The position numbers and the translations under genes are program-made. A model generated the notes under the pieces. The model made no database searches, was not told the origin of the DNA, and saw nothing but the letters and a program-made list of their open reading frames with translations. DNA of 64,000 bases from positions 2,987,737 through 3,051,736 of the forward strand of contig OX345644.1 of assembly GCA_947044365.1 (NCBI GenBank), written 5' to 3'. Shown here piece by piece: positions 12,201-22,952 of this stretch (positions are counted from its first letter, which is position 1; every line of letters starts with the position of its first letter). The DNA comes from Petrosia ficiformis. Its lineage: Eukaryota > Porifera > Demospongiae > Haplosclerida > Petrosiidae.

Positions 12201-14354
12201 CATAGTAATCATGAATGTGAACAGACTTTATATTTTTTTTAGTTTCATGGATGGTAGCGAATCTATGGATGGTTCACGTCCTAATTTGACTCCTATTCTT
12301 CCATTTTCACATTCACATGGATCAATCAGAGGTTCATTACATGGATCATCTACACATGGATCACTAAGAGGGTACCCTCATCCACCCTCTTATATCAATC
12401 CACCATCATTTGAAGAGACAATAAAAGCCAAGTGAGATACAGACAAACAAATGAAAGGCACACTTCCCCACAAAATTATTATGCTAACACGCAATTGCTC
12501 GCCATTCCACTATTTTATACAAAAAGTCAATGGCATTTAGTATCCAGGAACAACTATTATTAAGCTTCTTAGATACTGAATTTCATTGCCGTCCAGTACA
12601 AAATGGTGGAATGATGAATGTAAATATGATATATCATTTTGTGGGAAAGAGTCCTTTTCAAAATTCAGGTCACAGATTATTGTTAATGTAATTATTATTA
12701 TTATAATTATATACCACTGGTAATTATATAATTAGAAAATTATAATTGTATATACATGTACATGTATAAAATTATTATTATTATTATTATTATTATTATT
12801 GTTATTATTATCATTTTAATAATAATTTTAAGTTTTTAACAATTATTATGTAATTATGTGACCCAGATTGTGAAAATTAACCAATAGGTAGTTTTGATCA
12901 AATGCTTGTGTATAAATGCAGCGCTGTTTGGTGACTTTGTACGGGAAGAGCTACTAAAATGTGGTTCCTAAGAAGCTTAATAATTGATATCTCTGGGCAC
13001 CAATTTAAAGTAGCCTTAACCCCAGATGGTCTGGAACAGTTGCTTCAAATTCTTGATCCAAGCCTCTAACATCCTTTGAACTCAAAATGGACGTTCACTA
13101 TTTGAATGGAAATTTGAAGCAACTGTTACAGACCATTTTTCCCCCCATAGGGCATAGCGGTCTGGGGATGAGACTAATTTAAATGGCTAGCATTTACACA
13201 ATCAAACTTAAAACATAAGGCTGATTTTCACACAATATAAACATAATTTATCATGGCTTCTTGATATATAAGCATATTAATATTGTCATGTTATAATAAC
13301 TTAATTATATTATTTAAATTTGTTTTAACTACATAGGATGGCAGGTAATCGTTCTGCAAGTTTGTCACTGTTAGAGAAATCTGATCGCTTTCAATTAAGT
13401 GGTTCAGGATGGAGTGTAGGACATGATCCTAAATCAGGTAAGAAAATGTAGCCGCATGGTATTTCAAACAACTATTATTATAACAAGAATAATAAAAAAC
13501 ATTTTCAATAAAAGTGAAAGAAGATGTAGGGATGTCAAAACCCAAAAAGCATGCAAACAAGGTTGGGAAGCTAACATAGGACCCAAAATTAAACAAACCA
13601 CTTCCATATAACCCTACATAAGTACTTACACCTCTATAAAACAAAATACAAAGAGCTGTACCTCCATAAACAAAATACAAAGAGCTGTACTTATGTAACT
13701 ACCGTACTCTCTGATGATACAGGATCAATACAGGATCAATACTTCGTGTGTGTCACACACACACACACACACACACACACAGTGTACTGTACTACTTTTA
13801 AAATTGGTTTTAACTAAATCTAATTTCATACGTATGTACGGTTTTACAAAAGCTGAAGTAACACTTGAAAATTGACCTCCTAGTTTATAGAGTAATCTAG
13901 GACTAGCTGACCTTTAAAGCACATGGTACAAACTATGCAATTAGAAGCTACCTAGCTAAAACTAGTTTCAAATCTGCTTCTACAAAGAACCCACCAGCTA
14001 GCCTAACTTGTAAGCATTCGAAGAATGAAGTATGTGCTTATGTTTAGAAATAATATGAGTATGTGTGCAGTAATAACTTAAACTGGTAGACAGGAGTGGT
14101 CCACACATACACACAGACACACACACTGTGTTTTACTCTCTTTCTTTTTACAAATGCCATTATAATTACATCCTCCTTCCCTCCATTCAGCATTTTATCC
14201 AAATGAGTACATACCAGATGACATCACAGATACAGATTCAATTGGTAAACCGCGTCTACCAGAACCACAAGACGAAATGAGTGGAGAGAGTGACGAAAGT
14301 GGTGTACACTCTCAACACACTACAAATGTTGGGACTTTTACAACATTTGTTTGA
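2541..14354 (+). CDS. Ig/FN3 transmembrane adhesion receptor (5' incomplete)
   Basis: Probable plasma-membrane adhesion or guidance receptor. The exon model is 2541-3225, 3901-4076, 4803-5048, 5505-5804, 6427-6599, 6663-6804, 8680-8798, 9097-9292, 9347-9423, 9914-10145, 10634-10789, 11247-11337, 12243-12431, 13337-13437 and 14191-14354. All junctions are GT-AG and the phase is kept throughout, giving 1,014 residues plus stop. Domains in order: two Ig in the first exon, Ig3 (exons 1/2), Ig4 (exon 3), Ig5 (exon 4), Ig6 (exons 5/6), each with Cys...Trp...YxC-type core residues; FN3 (exons 7/8) and FN3 (exons 9/10); one TM helix in exon 11 (core [20 protein letters not shown]) followed by a basic stop-transfer stretch; and a tail of about 200 residues with HGS(I/L)RG repeats. 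Most domains are bounded by phase-1 introns, typical of shuffled extracellular modules. The C-terminus TTFV fits a class I PDZ ligand. No signal peptide or start codon was found, so upstream exons are missing. Orthology to a named receptor (Robo, LAR, DSCAM type) cannot be decided. Confidence 0.85.
4646..4846 (+). repeat. 52-bp tandem repeat duplicating an exon start and its acceptor
   Basis: About four units of 52 bp share the core caatctcattgtcacatat. The last unit encodes the start of Ig4 ([14 protein letters not shown]). The preceding unit carries the same acceptor-like atatag followed by atcctcc at 4747-4750, so at least two equivalent 3' splice sites lie 52 bp apart. Only the 4802 acceptor keeps the frame. 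Confidence 0.8.
6164..6402. repeat. (CTAT)n, (TA)n and (ATCC)n microsatellites
   Basis: Compound simple repeat inside the intron just before the Ig6 exon (acceptor 6425-6426). It generates long open frames of SIYL and HPSI repeats in several frames that are not genes. Confidence 0.9.
6732..7165 (+). repeat. five-copy tandem repeat of an exon end plus donor site
   Basis: Units begin at about 6732, 6828, 6916, 7006 and 7093 (spacing 96, 88, 90, 87). Each contains the end of the Ig6 exon (acc-agta-cctg...actattacatca) and most are followed by actggtatgtg, the donor of exon 6. The first copy is used in the in-phase model (donor at 6805). The fifth copy is degenerate at its donor. Confidence 0.85.
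7170..8414. other. long intron between Ig6 and FN3-1 exons
   Basis: AT-rich intronic sequence without exon-like open frames that fit the gene's phase. From 8337 onwards it is the left edge of the segmental duplication shared with 31,908 onwards. Confidence 0.6.
8415..8633. mobile_element. MITE insertion, absent from the paralogous copy
   Basis: Inverted ends agtggcttagaca (from 8417) and tgtctaagccact (to 8633) match exactly over 13 bp and enclose G- and C-runs (8565-8620). The duplicate at about 31,975-32,000 has an uninterrupted gtacattacatcatt here, so this is a filled site against an empty site. The sequence acatt occurs on both sides of the insert. Confidence 0.85.
8940..9090. repeat. 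minisatellite of ctaactaactacatgtaca units, short allele
   Basis: Tandem units built from tgtaca, ctaactaacta and acatgtacatg, directly before the acceptor of the FN3-1 second exon (9095-9096). The duplicate at 32,235-32,985 is about five times longer. Confidence 0.85.
10362..10577. mobile_element. MITE with TIR ctagtctcRtccccagac
   Basis: Left end ctagtctcgtccccagac and right end gtctggggatggactag are imperfect inverted repeats. The internal phrase acgggtgaaagacgatctgg recurs at about 13,015-13,180, 34,243-34,460 and 36,950-37,130, giving a four-copy family in this window. It lies in the intron before the TM exon. Confidence 0.75.
10797..11095. repeat. (GGAT)n microsatellite array
   Basis: Long GGAT array with interruptions, starting just after the donor of the TM exon (10,790). 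Its counterpart is at 34,681-34,990. The complementary strand yields artefactual HPSIHPSIH open frames. Confidence 0.95.
11442..11769. mobile_element. hAT-like non-autonomous element, older copy
   Basis: Starts caggggtgaaa and ends cagccctg. The interior resembles the copy at 54,223-54,664 (cttggcaacaagaaggcctg). It carries an inner palindrome around agccagcccctcccctc / gaggggaggggctgg at 11,550-11,595. A matching copy sits at the same place in the duplication (35,346-35,681), so insertion preceded the duplication. Confidence 0.7.
13015..13180. mobile_element. MITE, ctagtctcatccccagac family
   Basis: Right end gtctggggatgagactaa matches the family end inverted. The interior shares acagttgcttcaaattcttg with the other copies. 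The left end has lost about 28 bp that the duplicate (36,950 region) still carries. Confidence 0.65.
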
Positions 14355-14587
14355 CTCTCAAAGAATGCTATATTATATTCAACAGTTACAAGCATACATG
14401 AAAACACAGTCACTAAATGAAACTACATGTAATTATCAGCTTTTTTGATATCATTGTTAAATTATTGCATGACTTCTTTTTGAAACAATAAGATTCACTA
14501 TATTGTATGTAAATACAATTATTTTAATTTGTCATATCTCTCATTATACATGCATAATGATAATTATTATTGCTGTTACATAATTAT

Positions 14588-14593
14588 AATAAA
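14588..14593 (+). promoter_or_regulatory. candidate polyadenylation signal of receptor gene
   Basis: AATAAA about 235 bp after the receptor stop codon. The same hexamer is conserved in the duplicate at 38,256-38,261. Confidence 0.45.
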
Positions 14594-14654
14594 AACTAAC
14601 TACATTCTGTCATACTGCTCTCACATTGGCCTCCTCACTATAGTTAGCCACTTG

Positions 14655-15580
14655 TGGTAATTATTAATGTATAGTAGCCAGACCCTCCTCATGCCAATTA
14701 TAATTACAAATTATAATATATGCGCAATTATGCAAGCTATGTACAATAAATAAATACTTACAGGAACATCCACATAGTGAAATTTACCAAACCAACACGA
14801 GTGTAATTACCAAATCCTTAATTGAATTTTATGTAAGCCAGGAATGTCCCCTAGAATAAACTAATACACACCAATATTTTTACAATATAAATAAACACTG
14901 TATAGTATTCATAAATGAACAAAGTGCATTTAATACAGCTTTATTCGAAGAGGGAAACTATCTGATGGTCACTGACATCGTTTAGAGACATGTTCAATGT
15001 TTTATAGATTTTATTCAGTAAAATCATGTGCTGTAGTGAATAAACCTCATCCTCTACCAGACCGCATTCATTACATAAACTAAGATGACAAGGTGTCTTC
15101 GGTTAAGTATGTCTTCTTAATAATGAATGACAACTGACTCTTAGTTTTGTGAGTTTCACTCTATCCTTTGTGGATAGGAAATCTAAGTATATACGGTTCC
15201 ATTCCAAAGGTCTTTTTAACAATAATTATAAAAGCACAATTAGAGTTTGGATTTTCTAAATCCCATTGCCATTTCTGAAGAACAGTTAATTTTAATAAAT
15301 GTTTACAGGAACATCCCCATCAGATCAGACAAAGTTCATCACCAAATAGTTTTAAACTGTAGATACAAATACATTACGAAGCCTTATCTAGATTTGATTG
15401 CCGATATGGTATTGTGTTTTGTGGATGTAGTACATTGGTGAATCAAGACTACACTGCTATCAGTTAGACCAATTACAGATTAAATAGACTAGCTATGTAA
15501 GTAATTGAGTGTATGTATGTTCCATTTATTAATTGCAATTAATTTTATGAAAATTAATTAATCGCAATTAATAAAAGTTA
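14655..15580. other. spacer between receptor and methyltransferase
   Basis: No gene recognised. The stretch at about 15,300-15,380 (aacatccccatcagatcaga core) recurs in the same orientation at about 46,090-46,180, so it is a dispersed repeat. Confidence 0.5.
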
Positions 15581-15584
15581 TTAA

Positions 15585-16400
15585 GTGTTATTGATGATGG
15601 AAAAGATGCCGGTTAGGTTTGGTGAGGATTACCATGATAAATTTGATACACAGGCATTCCTTGAATCGGATTTTAGCGATCTTTCCGACGAACTTCATAC
15701 GTTTCCTCTCCCTTATATTCACAAGTTCTATCAATCTTTTCATTCTGACAAAAAGCTGAAGATTTTAGATATTGGAACAGGTCCTATTATTATTAATTTC
15801 ATCAGTGCTGCTCCTTATGCTTCAGAGATTGTTCTGTCTGAGTACACTGAAAATAATCGTGAGGCATTACGACAATGGTTGGAGAAAGATTCTAAAGCTC
15901 ATGATTGGACATTATTTTTCAAACATATAGTCATTGATATTGAAGGAGGTGAGGAGAAGGATGTTGCTGTACGAGAAAAGAAACTTCGATCATCCATCAA
16001 AGCTATTGTACCATGTGATATTACTAAAGACCCATTACTACCTACAGAGTTTATGGAAGAATATGACGTACTCTCTTCAACTCTCTGCTTAGAAAGTGCC
16101 TGCAAATCTGTAGATGACTATAATGCTGCCCTAAAAAAATTTTTTCAATTATTAAAACCAGGAGGAAAGATGTTTATCTATGCCTTGGAACGAAATACAG
16201 AGTTTTCCCATCCAGCTATGTATAAAGTAGGAAATGAGTTTTTTTACGATATTCGTCTCTCCAAAGAGTTGATCACAAAAGCGTTAGAGAATGCAGGATT
16301 TATTAACATAAAGAGAGTTGTTTCAGAATTTAAAAAACAGCTCTTTCCTGATGATCCCTGTTGGCCTGCAATCTACACTGCATTTAAGCAAGCTGTATGA
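15585..16400 (+). CDS. NNMT/PNMT/INMT-family SAM methyltransferase
   Basis: Class I S-adenosylmethionine-dependent small-molecule N-methyltransferase of the NNMT/PNMT/TEMT family, presumably cytosolic. In the 271-residue reading the SAM motif LDIGTGP lies at residues 61-67. It is followed by EYTENNREALRQWLEKDSKA, very like the NNMT segment after motif I, then DVLSSTLCLESA and LLKPGGKMF, the usual post-core motifs. Length is close to the family's roughly 265 residues. The paralogue at 45,032-45,835 starts at the equivalent of the Met at 15,597 (MEK), so 15,597 is an equally likely start. The gene is intronless, which suggests either intron loss or retrocopy origin. Substrate (nicotinamide, indolethylamine or other) cannot be told from sequence. 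Confidence 0.85.
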   Translation: MLLMMEKMPVRFGEDYHDKFDTQAFLESDFSDLSDELHTFPLPYIHKFYQSFHSDKKLKILDIGTGPIIINFISAAPYASEIVLSEYTENNREALRQWLEKDSKAHDWTLFFKHIVIDIEGGEEKDVAVREKKLRSSIKAIVPCDITKDPLLPTEFMEEYDVLSSTLCLESACKSVDDYNAALKKFFQLLKPGGKMFIYALERNTEFSHPAMYKVGNEFFYDIRLSKELITKALENAGFINIKRVVSEFKKQLFPDDPCWPAIYTAFKQAV

Positions 16401-16599
16401 CTTTTTACATCCTCATAACCATTGCGAAAAAGGAGAGGAGTCTGGCTCGCGAGACTAGTACTAGTCAAGGTACTGAAGAACAACTCCACTACAACTTTCA
16501 GGACATCAATGAACAGAAAGTAATGTTCTTGGTGATCTCTTTTTACTAAAAACATGAACCAGCTTATAACAGGGAACAAGAGTAGAATAAAACAAGGAT

Positions 16600-17905
16600 T
16601 AACAATTATTAGTAATGCAAACTGATGTAATTTACACAGACTTTAGGAAGGCTTTTGATTCTGTCTTCCACAATGAATTACTGATCAAATTGAAGTCTAT
16701 CGGAGGCTCACTTTGGCACTGGTTTGTGGCTATTTGTCCTCGTGTTCAGTGTGTATCAATTAATAATTCCCTTTCTCTGTTTTTACAAGTTACGTCCAGT
16801 GTTCCACAAGGGAGTATTCTCGGCCATATCCCTTTTCTAATCTATATAAATGATTTACCTCTATCAATCAAATTTTCTAATCTTTTTCTATTTGCAGATA
16901 ATGGGAAATGTGCCCTGCCAATAGGGGTATATCCTGAACAAACTCATCTACAGTCTGATATTATTAACTCATTATACGAATAGAGTTGCACCTGGCACCT
17001 ATCTTTTAATAAAGAAAAGTTTACCTTCATTAGATTTTTTGCTATCTTTGAAACTACTTACAAAACTGAGGTTTCTCCTATTACTTTGAGATCATCTCAC
17101 AAAGATTTAGGAGTCATAATCTCCAACGACTTGAAGTGGAATGATCATATACACTACATTTTATCTAAAGCCTACAGGATGCTCCATCTCCTACGCACAT
17201 CATTTCACACTGTTAAAGATGTAAACTCAAAAAAAAAACTTTATCTATCACTAATCAGATCCAAGGTTACTTATGCTCACAAATTTGGCGGCCTAATTAT
17301 ATTAAGTACATTAAAGTACTAGAAAATCTACAACGTCGTGCAACCAAATTCATATTAAATGACTTTTCTTCAAATTACAAATTTTGTCTAATTCGTCTTG
17401 AAATTCTTCTCCTCATGATGTTTTTTGAACTCAATGACATTATGTTTTTTGTTAAGTCAGTAAAATTTCCATCTCCTACTTTCAACATATTAGACTATGT
17501 CGCTTTTTGTAACTTTAAAACCCAATCTTCATCTTCAAAGTTAAAACACTTTTTCCTCAACCACCTCATCTGCTTCAACCGCCTTCCAAGGTTGTGGAAT
17601 TCTCTGCCTTTTATAGATCTTAACCAGTCATTGAGTACTATAAAACGAAACATAAAGAAAGTTCTATGGGATCATTTTTTGAAAAATTTTAACTCCGATA
17701 ATTCTTGTTCCCTCCACTTTTGTTGTCCATGTACCAACTGTATTTCAAATTGTGTGGGTGTTAAATTCTATAAATTCTCTTATTAATTTTTATTTGCTTA
17801 TATTGGTTACTGGTAGCTCTTACCAGTGGCCCTCAGTGCTGTAAACTTATGTCAATATTTCCCATCTTGTTTTATCAGTTCTGTACTGTAAAATAATAAT
17901 AATAA
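16600..17905 (+). mobile_element. 5'-truncated, inactive non-LTR retrotransposon (jockey/CR1-like RT)
   Basis: Reverse transcriptase of a LINE. The fragment from 16,615 has the RT signatures IYTDFRKAFDSVFH, SSVPQGSILG and FLIYINDLP. The catalytic motif that should read FADD is FADN, and a TAG stop follows at 16,981. Downstream pieces 17,086-17,322 (HKDLGVIISNDLKWNDHIHY) and 17,415-17,786 (FNRLPRLWNSLPFIDL) are the usual RT C-terminal region in other frames. The element ends in (TAA)n at about 17,890-17,905, a typical LINE tail. It cannot encode an active enzyme. Confidence 0.9.
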
Positions 17906-18815
17906 ACTTCCTGTCTGATGACGTCGTACATGCAACCGGAAATTAAGGTTTGTATTTAGGAGGGACAACAATACTATTAGGTAGATGTTTTGCTAAACAT
18001 AGCTGGAGTAGAGGGAAGGGGAGTTTGAATTGGGATGGGGCGCTGACGCGCAGTAGATGCGAAGCTCCAAACTGTAGACTGAAATAGGTGAGACACACTT
18101 TGGACACACAATTACATACTGATAGTAAATGCGTTCTCTTTTTGCTATGTAGGCGATTGAGGTTGATATATTGGAAATCATACGAGAAAGTTTGGACTTT
18201 TCCATGCTGTGAATTGCAGTGCAAACGGTGAACAGGTTAGCTGATTTTCAATTACAGTTAGCATAATTATATAGCTAGATATGGTATAAATATATATTAT
18301 AACTTATAATCTGGAGGGTTTTGGTTGAAAAGAGCTAATAAACAAATTTATGTTAATGTTAAAATAAAGATATAATTATATAAATTATGAAAAAAGCATT
18401 CCTATGATTGCTGCAGTCCTTTGTATTGAATCACTTATAATTATTGCTGATGACCTAATCTCAACAACATAATATAGTTATCGTTTTCTTACTTTTGCAA
18501 TGTATTTTAGCTACCACAACTAGTAATTGCAGTTTCCCTAAGCTGAATTCTTACCATTATTCTCAGTATTTTAAGGCACCTGTTCATTTATGCGGCACCC
18601 AAAGGTATGTTGCAACCTTCCTTAACTAATGCGAATGTGACATAAATTATACAAGAAACCCTGTGGAAAGCCTCAGTTGCATACTAATGTAATAACATAT
18701 ATAATACAATATAAGAAAGACACTTGATATTTATCAATAACTTCTTAGAATACAACTCATTTAGAATATTATTGTACCCTTCCACCTACGCTACGTGGTG
18801 AGGGTAAAAATGTCC
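17906..18815. other. intergenic, small CpG-richer patch
   Basis: No gene recognised. A locally GC- and CpG-richer patch at about 18,000-18,240 (gcgctgacgcgcagtagatgc) carries two overlapping minus-strand frames of 70-93 codons without family resemblance. It could be a promoter or noncoding first exon. Confidence 0.35.
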
Positions 18816-18817
18816 AA

Positions 18818-20035
18818 CTAACATACCTTCAATGGAACTGAAACCATAAAATATTCACAACCACAAACCATGTGCTCAATTAACATACAACAAGAATGAT
18901 AGCTAACTACCCTTTCTGAATTTACACAGAGTCTGTCTGGTGGTTTTGAAACACAACCACTTCTTGTACGAATGTAGTAATCCCCACTGATTCTCGGAAT
19001 CCTTGGTAAATTCATTTAGTGGTATTATGTGACGGCGATTCCTTCAGTAAGTTCCACTTGGAGTCTCTACCTCATATGACCATGGGTTTGTTTCCTATAT
19101 GGTTGTTTTGAGTTTGCATCAATTTAGAAGTTCTGATTTGCTGTAACAATGGAGTTAAACGGTATACTGTAAAAATAGAATTGTTAAAATAACAAATATA
19201 TTGGTTAGTGCAGTTGACAATTAATTGGTTGCTCAGGATAAATACAATAGCTACTTTGTACTAATTATATTAAAATACGTAATAGATACGTATTACATTA
19301 TATGTACCAATAATAATCAATTATCATGCCAAATATCTGATATTAGACACACAAATAAGGTTTGGGAACAAACAATGACTAAATTAAAATATTTTTTTTA
19401 CTTCTTTGTACATCCATTAGACAGCATAAGGATATTTAAATTACAATTATTAGATTATAAATACATGTATACCCATGACAACCCACACAACCAATTAAAT
19501 TAAAATTTCCACTATTCCTTGCGGATCCTTGGATCTGTACTAACCAATAAATTAGTTATTTTAACAATTTTATTTTTGCAGTGTAGGTATAAGTAGAGCT
19601 AGGTAAAGGTCATCAGTTTTTCTAAAAGAGCTTTTACTGTCTTCACTGCCCTCTCAGCTGCTCCATTGCTCTGTGGGTACATTGGGCTACTTGCAATATG
19701 AGAAAATCCATATTCTTTAGTAAATTGAGTAAAGGTAGATACTGAATACTGTGGTCCATTGTCTGGATGGTCAGGAAAGGTTGACAGGAGTAAGGGTTAT
19801 GAATGTTGTGTTCTATGCTTGCTGCATTATACACTTTCTGATGATGTCTTCCAGATCACTACGTAATCCCGTGAGAGTGTCTGGCTCTTTCGTAACATTT
19901 GGTTGTACTTTGGTGTCCTGTGTGTAAATTCTCTAGCATTTCCTGACGGAGTGATGGTGGGATTACTATTTTATCCCCTCTTAGAAGAAGACCTTTGTAG
20001 ACTGAGAGTTCCACCTTTACAGGTACATACACTTC
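18818..20035 (-). mobile_element. Ty3/gypsy-type retrotransposon pol remnant, interrupted
   Basis: On the minus strand, 20,030-19,830 reads as the integrase zinc-binding part (VYKGLLLRGDKIVIPPSLRQ, then EMLENLHTGHQST). 19,775-19,600 reads as the integrase core ending (EYGFSHIASSPMYPQSNGAA followed by ERAVKTVKALLEKL), which includes the last acidic residue of the DDE triad. 19,015-18,950 reads RTRSGCVSKPPDRL, the usual gypsy pol C-terminal motif. The first part of the integrase core (first D of the triad) is deleted and frames are broken. A MITE (19,163-19,585) splits the remnant. Confidence 0.8.
19163..19585. mobile_element. MITE with about 45-bp terminal inverted repeats
   Basis: Left end tatactgtaaaaatagaatt continuing into gttaaaataac...ttggttagt is mirrored by the right end near 19,545-19,585 (actaaccaataaattagtta...gcagtgta). 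The interior at 19,318-19,590 is shared with 43,775-44,035 in the same orientation and in part, inverted, with 46,565-46,630. Confidence 0.75.
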
Positions 20036-21416
20036 TGAAGTTACTTTGATGTTACTTTGAAGTTAGTAATAGGAGATTAGATTGGGATGTTGATGTATGT
20101 ATGATGTATAGACTTCTAGCTAGTTCTAGTGAGAGAGAAAGGGATGTTGGGAGAATAAGTGAAAAATACTGTTTGCTTGCAGACTTGTGTGGATGCTGTG
20201 CTTGCAGTAGTTGGTAAGCAAGGTTGAGGTGAGTGTTAGATTGCTCCAGGAGGTCCAGAAAGTTGCAAAGAAGCTGCATGCTGAGCGTGATATGCGTTGC
20301 TTGATCATGGTGGGTGTGGTTATATCCAGATGCGATTGCAGAGGAGGGGCTGCAAACGACTAGACTTTGACCGTCTGTATACGCCTTTGTTAAATAAAGC
20401 GAACAGCTACTATAACATTGACTAAGTTTCCTGTAAAGAATGATTACAGAACATGCACAAACAGCTTGATATAACACTTGCCATTAGGAGTAAAATATAA
20501 TGTGACAAGCAACTCATAATTATATTTAAGTGAACAGTTAAAAGACCCAATTGGTTTTTACAATGGGTATTTAGATTATACCGTCCACTACTAATATGAA
20601 TTCAACATGTATATATAATGGAATCAGGTAATTCTTATGTAAATTAATAGTGGGCAGCATAATCAGATTGCAAGAAAACTAATTGCTAATATAATAATAT
20701 TATATGTATAATTATTATCATATAAAATATTAAGTAAAAATTAAAGCTGCTTTTGTGGGAAAAATAGCAGCTAACAATTCAGCCACAACTAGTATGTATA
20801 ATAACACAATTTGCTGATGGTCATGATTGTTCTGTCTACTTTGTATCTTGAAACATTTGATATTTCTGCAGTGAATTTTGTACAAAAATGCCATGGGGAT
20901 ATATACATGTAAATAGACCCGAACACACCTTGGGCAATGTCTAGGCAGTGGATACATTGTTTTCACTGCAGTAGAGGATAATCTCTTTCATTGCATCAGT
21001 ATTAACCACACTGTAGTTTCTTTGTTGTAGTCAAAGCTATAACTATAGTCGATCTAGAGATCACAGAAATGTAGCCGTTATCAAACTGAATGATATTCAA
21101 ACATTTCCCACACTGTTTTTTTGGTAGTACTGAACCTTGATTTGGTATTAAGGTTTTTGCTCAAGTCAAGTATGTAAAAACCCAAACAATGTAATGTAAC
21201 ATTGGCGTATAAACATGATGTATGCAATTCCAATTACTCTAATATCTATGATTATACCACGGTGCGTGGGCGATTGCCATGGTAACCTTTGATGTACAGT
21301 GGGAGATATATGGCCATAACATGCCTGTATACAGGGAGATTTCGGGCTAGCACACGATCTCACGCTTTTAAGTGAAACCAAAAGAAGTTGCATCAGTCAA
21401 TTAATGGGTGTGGTAG
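20036..21416. other. intergenic; possible solo LTR at its left
   Basis: 20,050-20,480 is locally richer in G and contains ttaaataaagcgaac, as an LTR might, but no clean TG...CA ends or target duplication could be fixed. The rest shows no gene. Minus-strand open frames at 20,052-20,477 and 20,730-20,966 have no recognised content. Confidence 0.35.
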
Positions 21417-21424
21417 AATGCTCG

Positions 21425-21606
21425 GTTGATGCTTCATTTAAGCTCACGAAATATAATTAGAGTATATATGGTACTATATTTAGTTAGTATACTTCTATCG
21501 TTAGGGGTAGGGCTCTTATCGTAGGGGTAGGGTTTTTCTATTATAGTATGTAGTATAGTACCATATATGTTCTAATTATTTCGTGAGCTTAAATGAAGCA
21601 CTAGCC
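21425..21606. mobile_element. MITE with about 50-bp TIRs and 8-bp target duplication
   Basis: gaatgctc flanks both sides (21,417-21,424 and 21,607-21,614). The ends ggttgatgcttcatttaagc and its inverted partner near 21,580-21,606 stay paired through ctcacgaaat...ggtacta, leaving a short loop with two copies of taggggtaggg. Confidence 0.8.
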
Positions 21607-21614
21607 GAATGCTC

Positions 21615-22234
21615 GCTCGAGGAAAGTTGCTTGTAGCTCATGTAGAAACTACTAATAGCTGTTTTATCTGAAGTAGATAAAGAAAAACAAGATATATAGA
21701 GAAAAAAGTATCCCTATGATTGCTTTGTGGTGTCCAGCATTCAGTAATCTTGGTTGCCTGAAACACAACAGCCTATTATAGCTATCATTTTGATTATCTA
21801 CTCTCCTTACCTTTTGAAAGATCTTGTAGAACTTCAGAAATATATTTTAGGTAGAGAAGCTAGCTATTAGTCCCAGTTTATACGTAAGCTACATGGGGAT
21901 AGGAACAGGGGGGTCTGAGGGGGCTGAAGCCACCCCACTTTTGAGAACTCATCAAAATTTAGTACAATGAACAACTCCCTGATTTATTTTAACTTTTTTG
22001 ATAAAATATTTATGAAGGATGGAGGAAATCAATAAATTTACTGAAGTGATGCATATTTGACTGAGACTATAACTTCCACACAATGGGCCCCCCACTTCAA
22101 TATTGCTTCCTACCCCACTGAGCTACAAGCTTACCAATCAAATCAACTAATTCACATGATACTTGGTTCAAGTTGGTTGATTGCGTAATTGTTTCAAGCA
22201 ACCTGAAAAGTTTGGTATATATATATATAATTGC

Positions 22235-22292
<58 letters not shown>

Positions 22293-22952
22293 TATATATA
22301 TATATATATATATAGTTCGAACCCATTGGGAAGCAATCACGCCTTACAGGCTATAATTATAACTATAATACAATATTGTGCTTCAGACATGAGAATGTAC
22401 GTTGAACACCACAAAACAATCATAAGGATGCTTTTCTCTATATATCTTGTTTTAATAGCTGGTAAAAAACTGTTAAGATGAAATGTTGAACATCACTACA
22501 CTGGTAGACAACATTGTGGCATTGAGATGGCATTATTATCATGGCAATCTCACTGGGTTAACTACCATTACTAGTGTAGGCCTAGGGACTAAGGATGTTC
22601 ACCATTTTTTTTTACAATGATATATATAATTATATACACACATTATTTACATGATAGTTGACCAAACCTTGTAATTAGAGTTTTTCAACTGAAAAAAACA
22701 TAATAACTGTGGATGGAAAAATCAGTCATTTGGAAAATAATGATTTTGTTAAACACCATTATTTAGTAGGGATGCACCAATATGGGATTTCACTGATAAA
22801 CTGGTATTATTCAGATTGATAAATAGCTATTATTCAGAGTACTGCCATTATTTACAATCATTTCCATTAATTTGGATTACTATGATATTGACACACTCTC
22901 ATCTGTCACACTAAAGAATATCACAATCATCTTTATTCCAACATAGTAACCA
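21615..22952. other. 5' flank of ankyrin gene 1, with TA repeat and MITE pieces
   Basis: 21,890-22,110 has G-run and C-run ends of a degenerate MITE. 22,216-22,315 is (TA)n. 22,690-22,950 is homologous, inverted, to 62,105-62,650 upstream of ankyrin gene 3, so the two genes share promoter ancestry. A tagggatgcaccaata motif (22,769) resembles a transposon terminus. Confidence 0.6.

Larger units (their letters stand above)
8337..14651 (+). repeat. segmental duplication, copy 1
   Basis: Direct counterpart of 31,908-38,320. It covers both FN3 domains, TM, tail, introns and about 300 bp of 3' flank. Alignment is visible exon by exon and also through introns, including shared MITEs and a shared hAT-like insert. 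Differences are indels, microsatellite lengths and the MITE at 8415. Confidence 0.9.

Noticed and set aside
20052..20477. 141-codon minus-strand frame
   Set aside because: No family resemblance and possible LTR sequence next to gypsy remnants; not supported as a gene.
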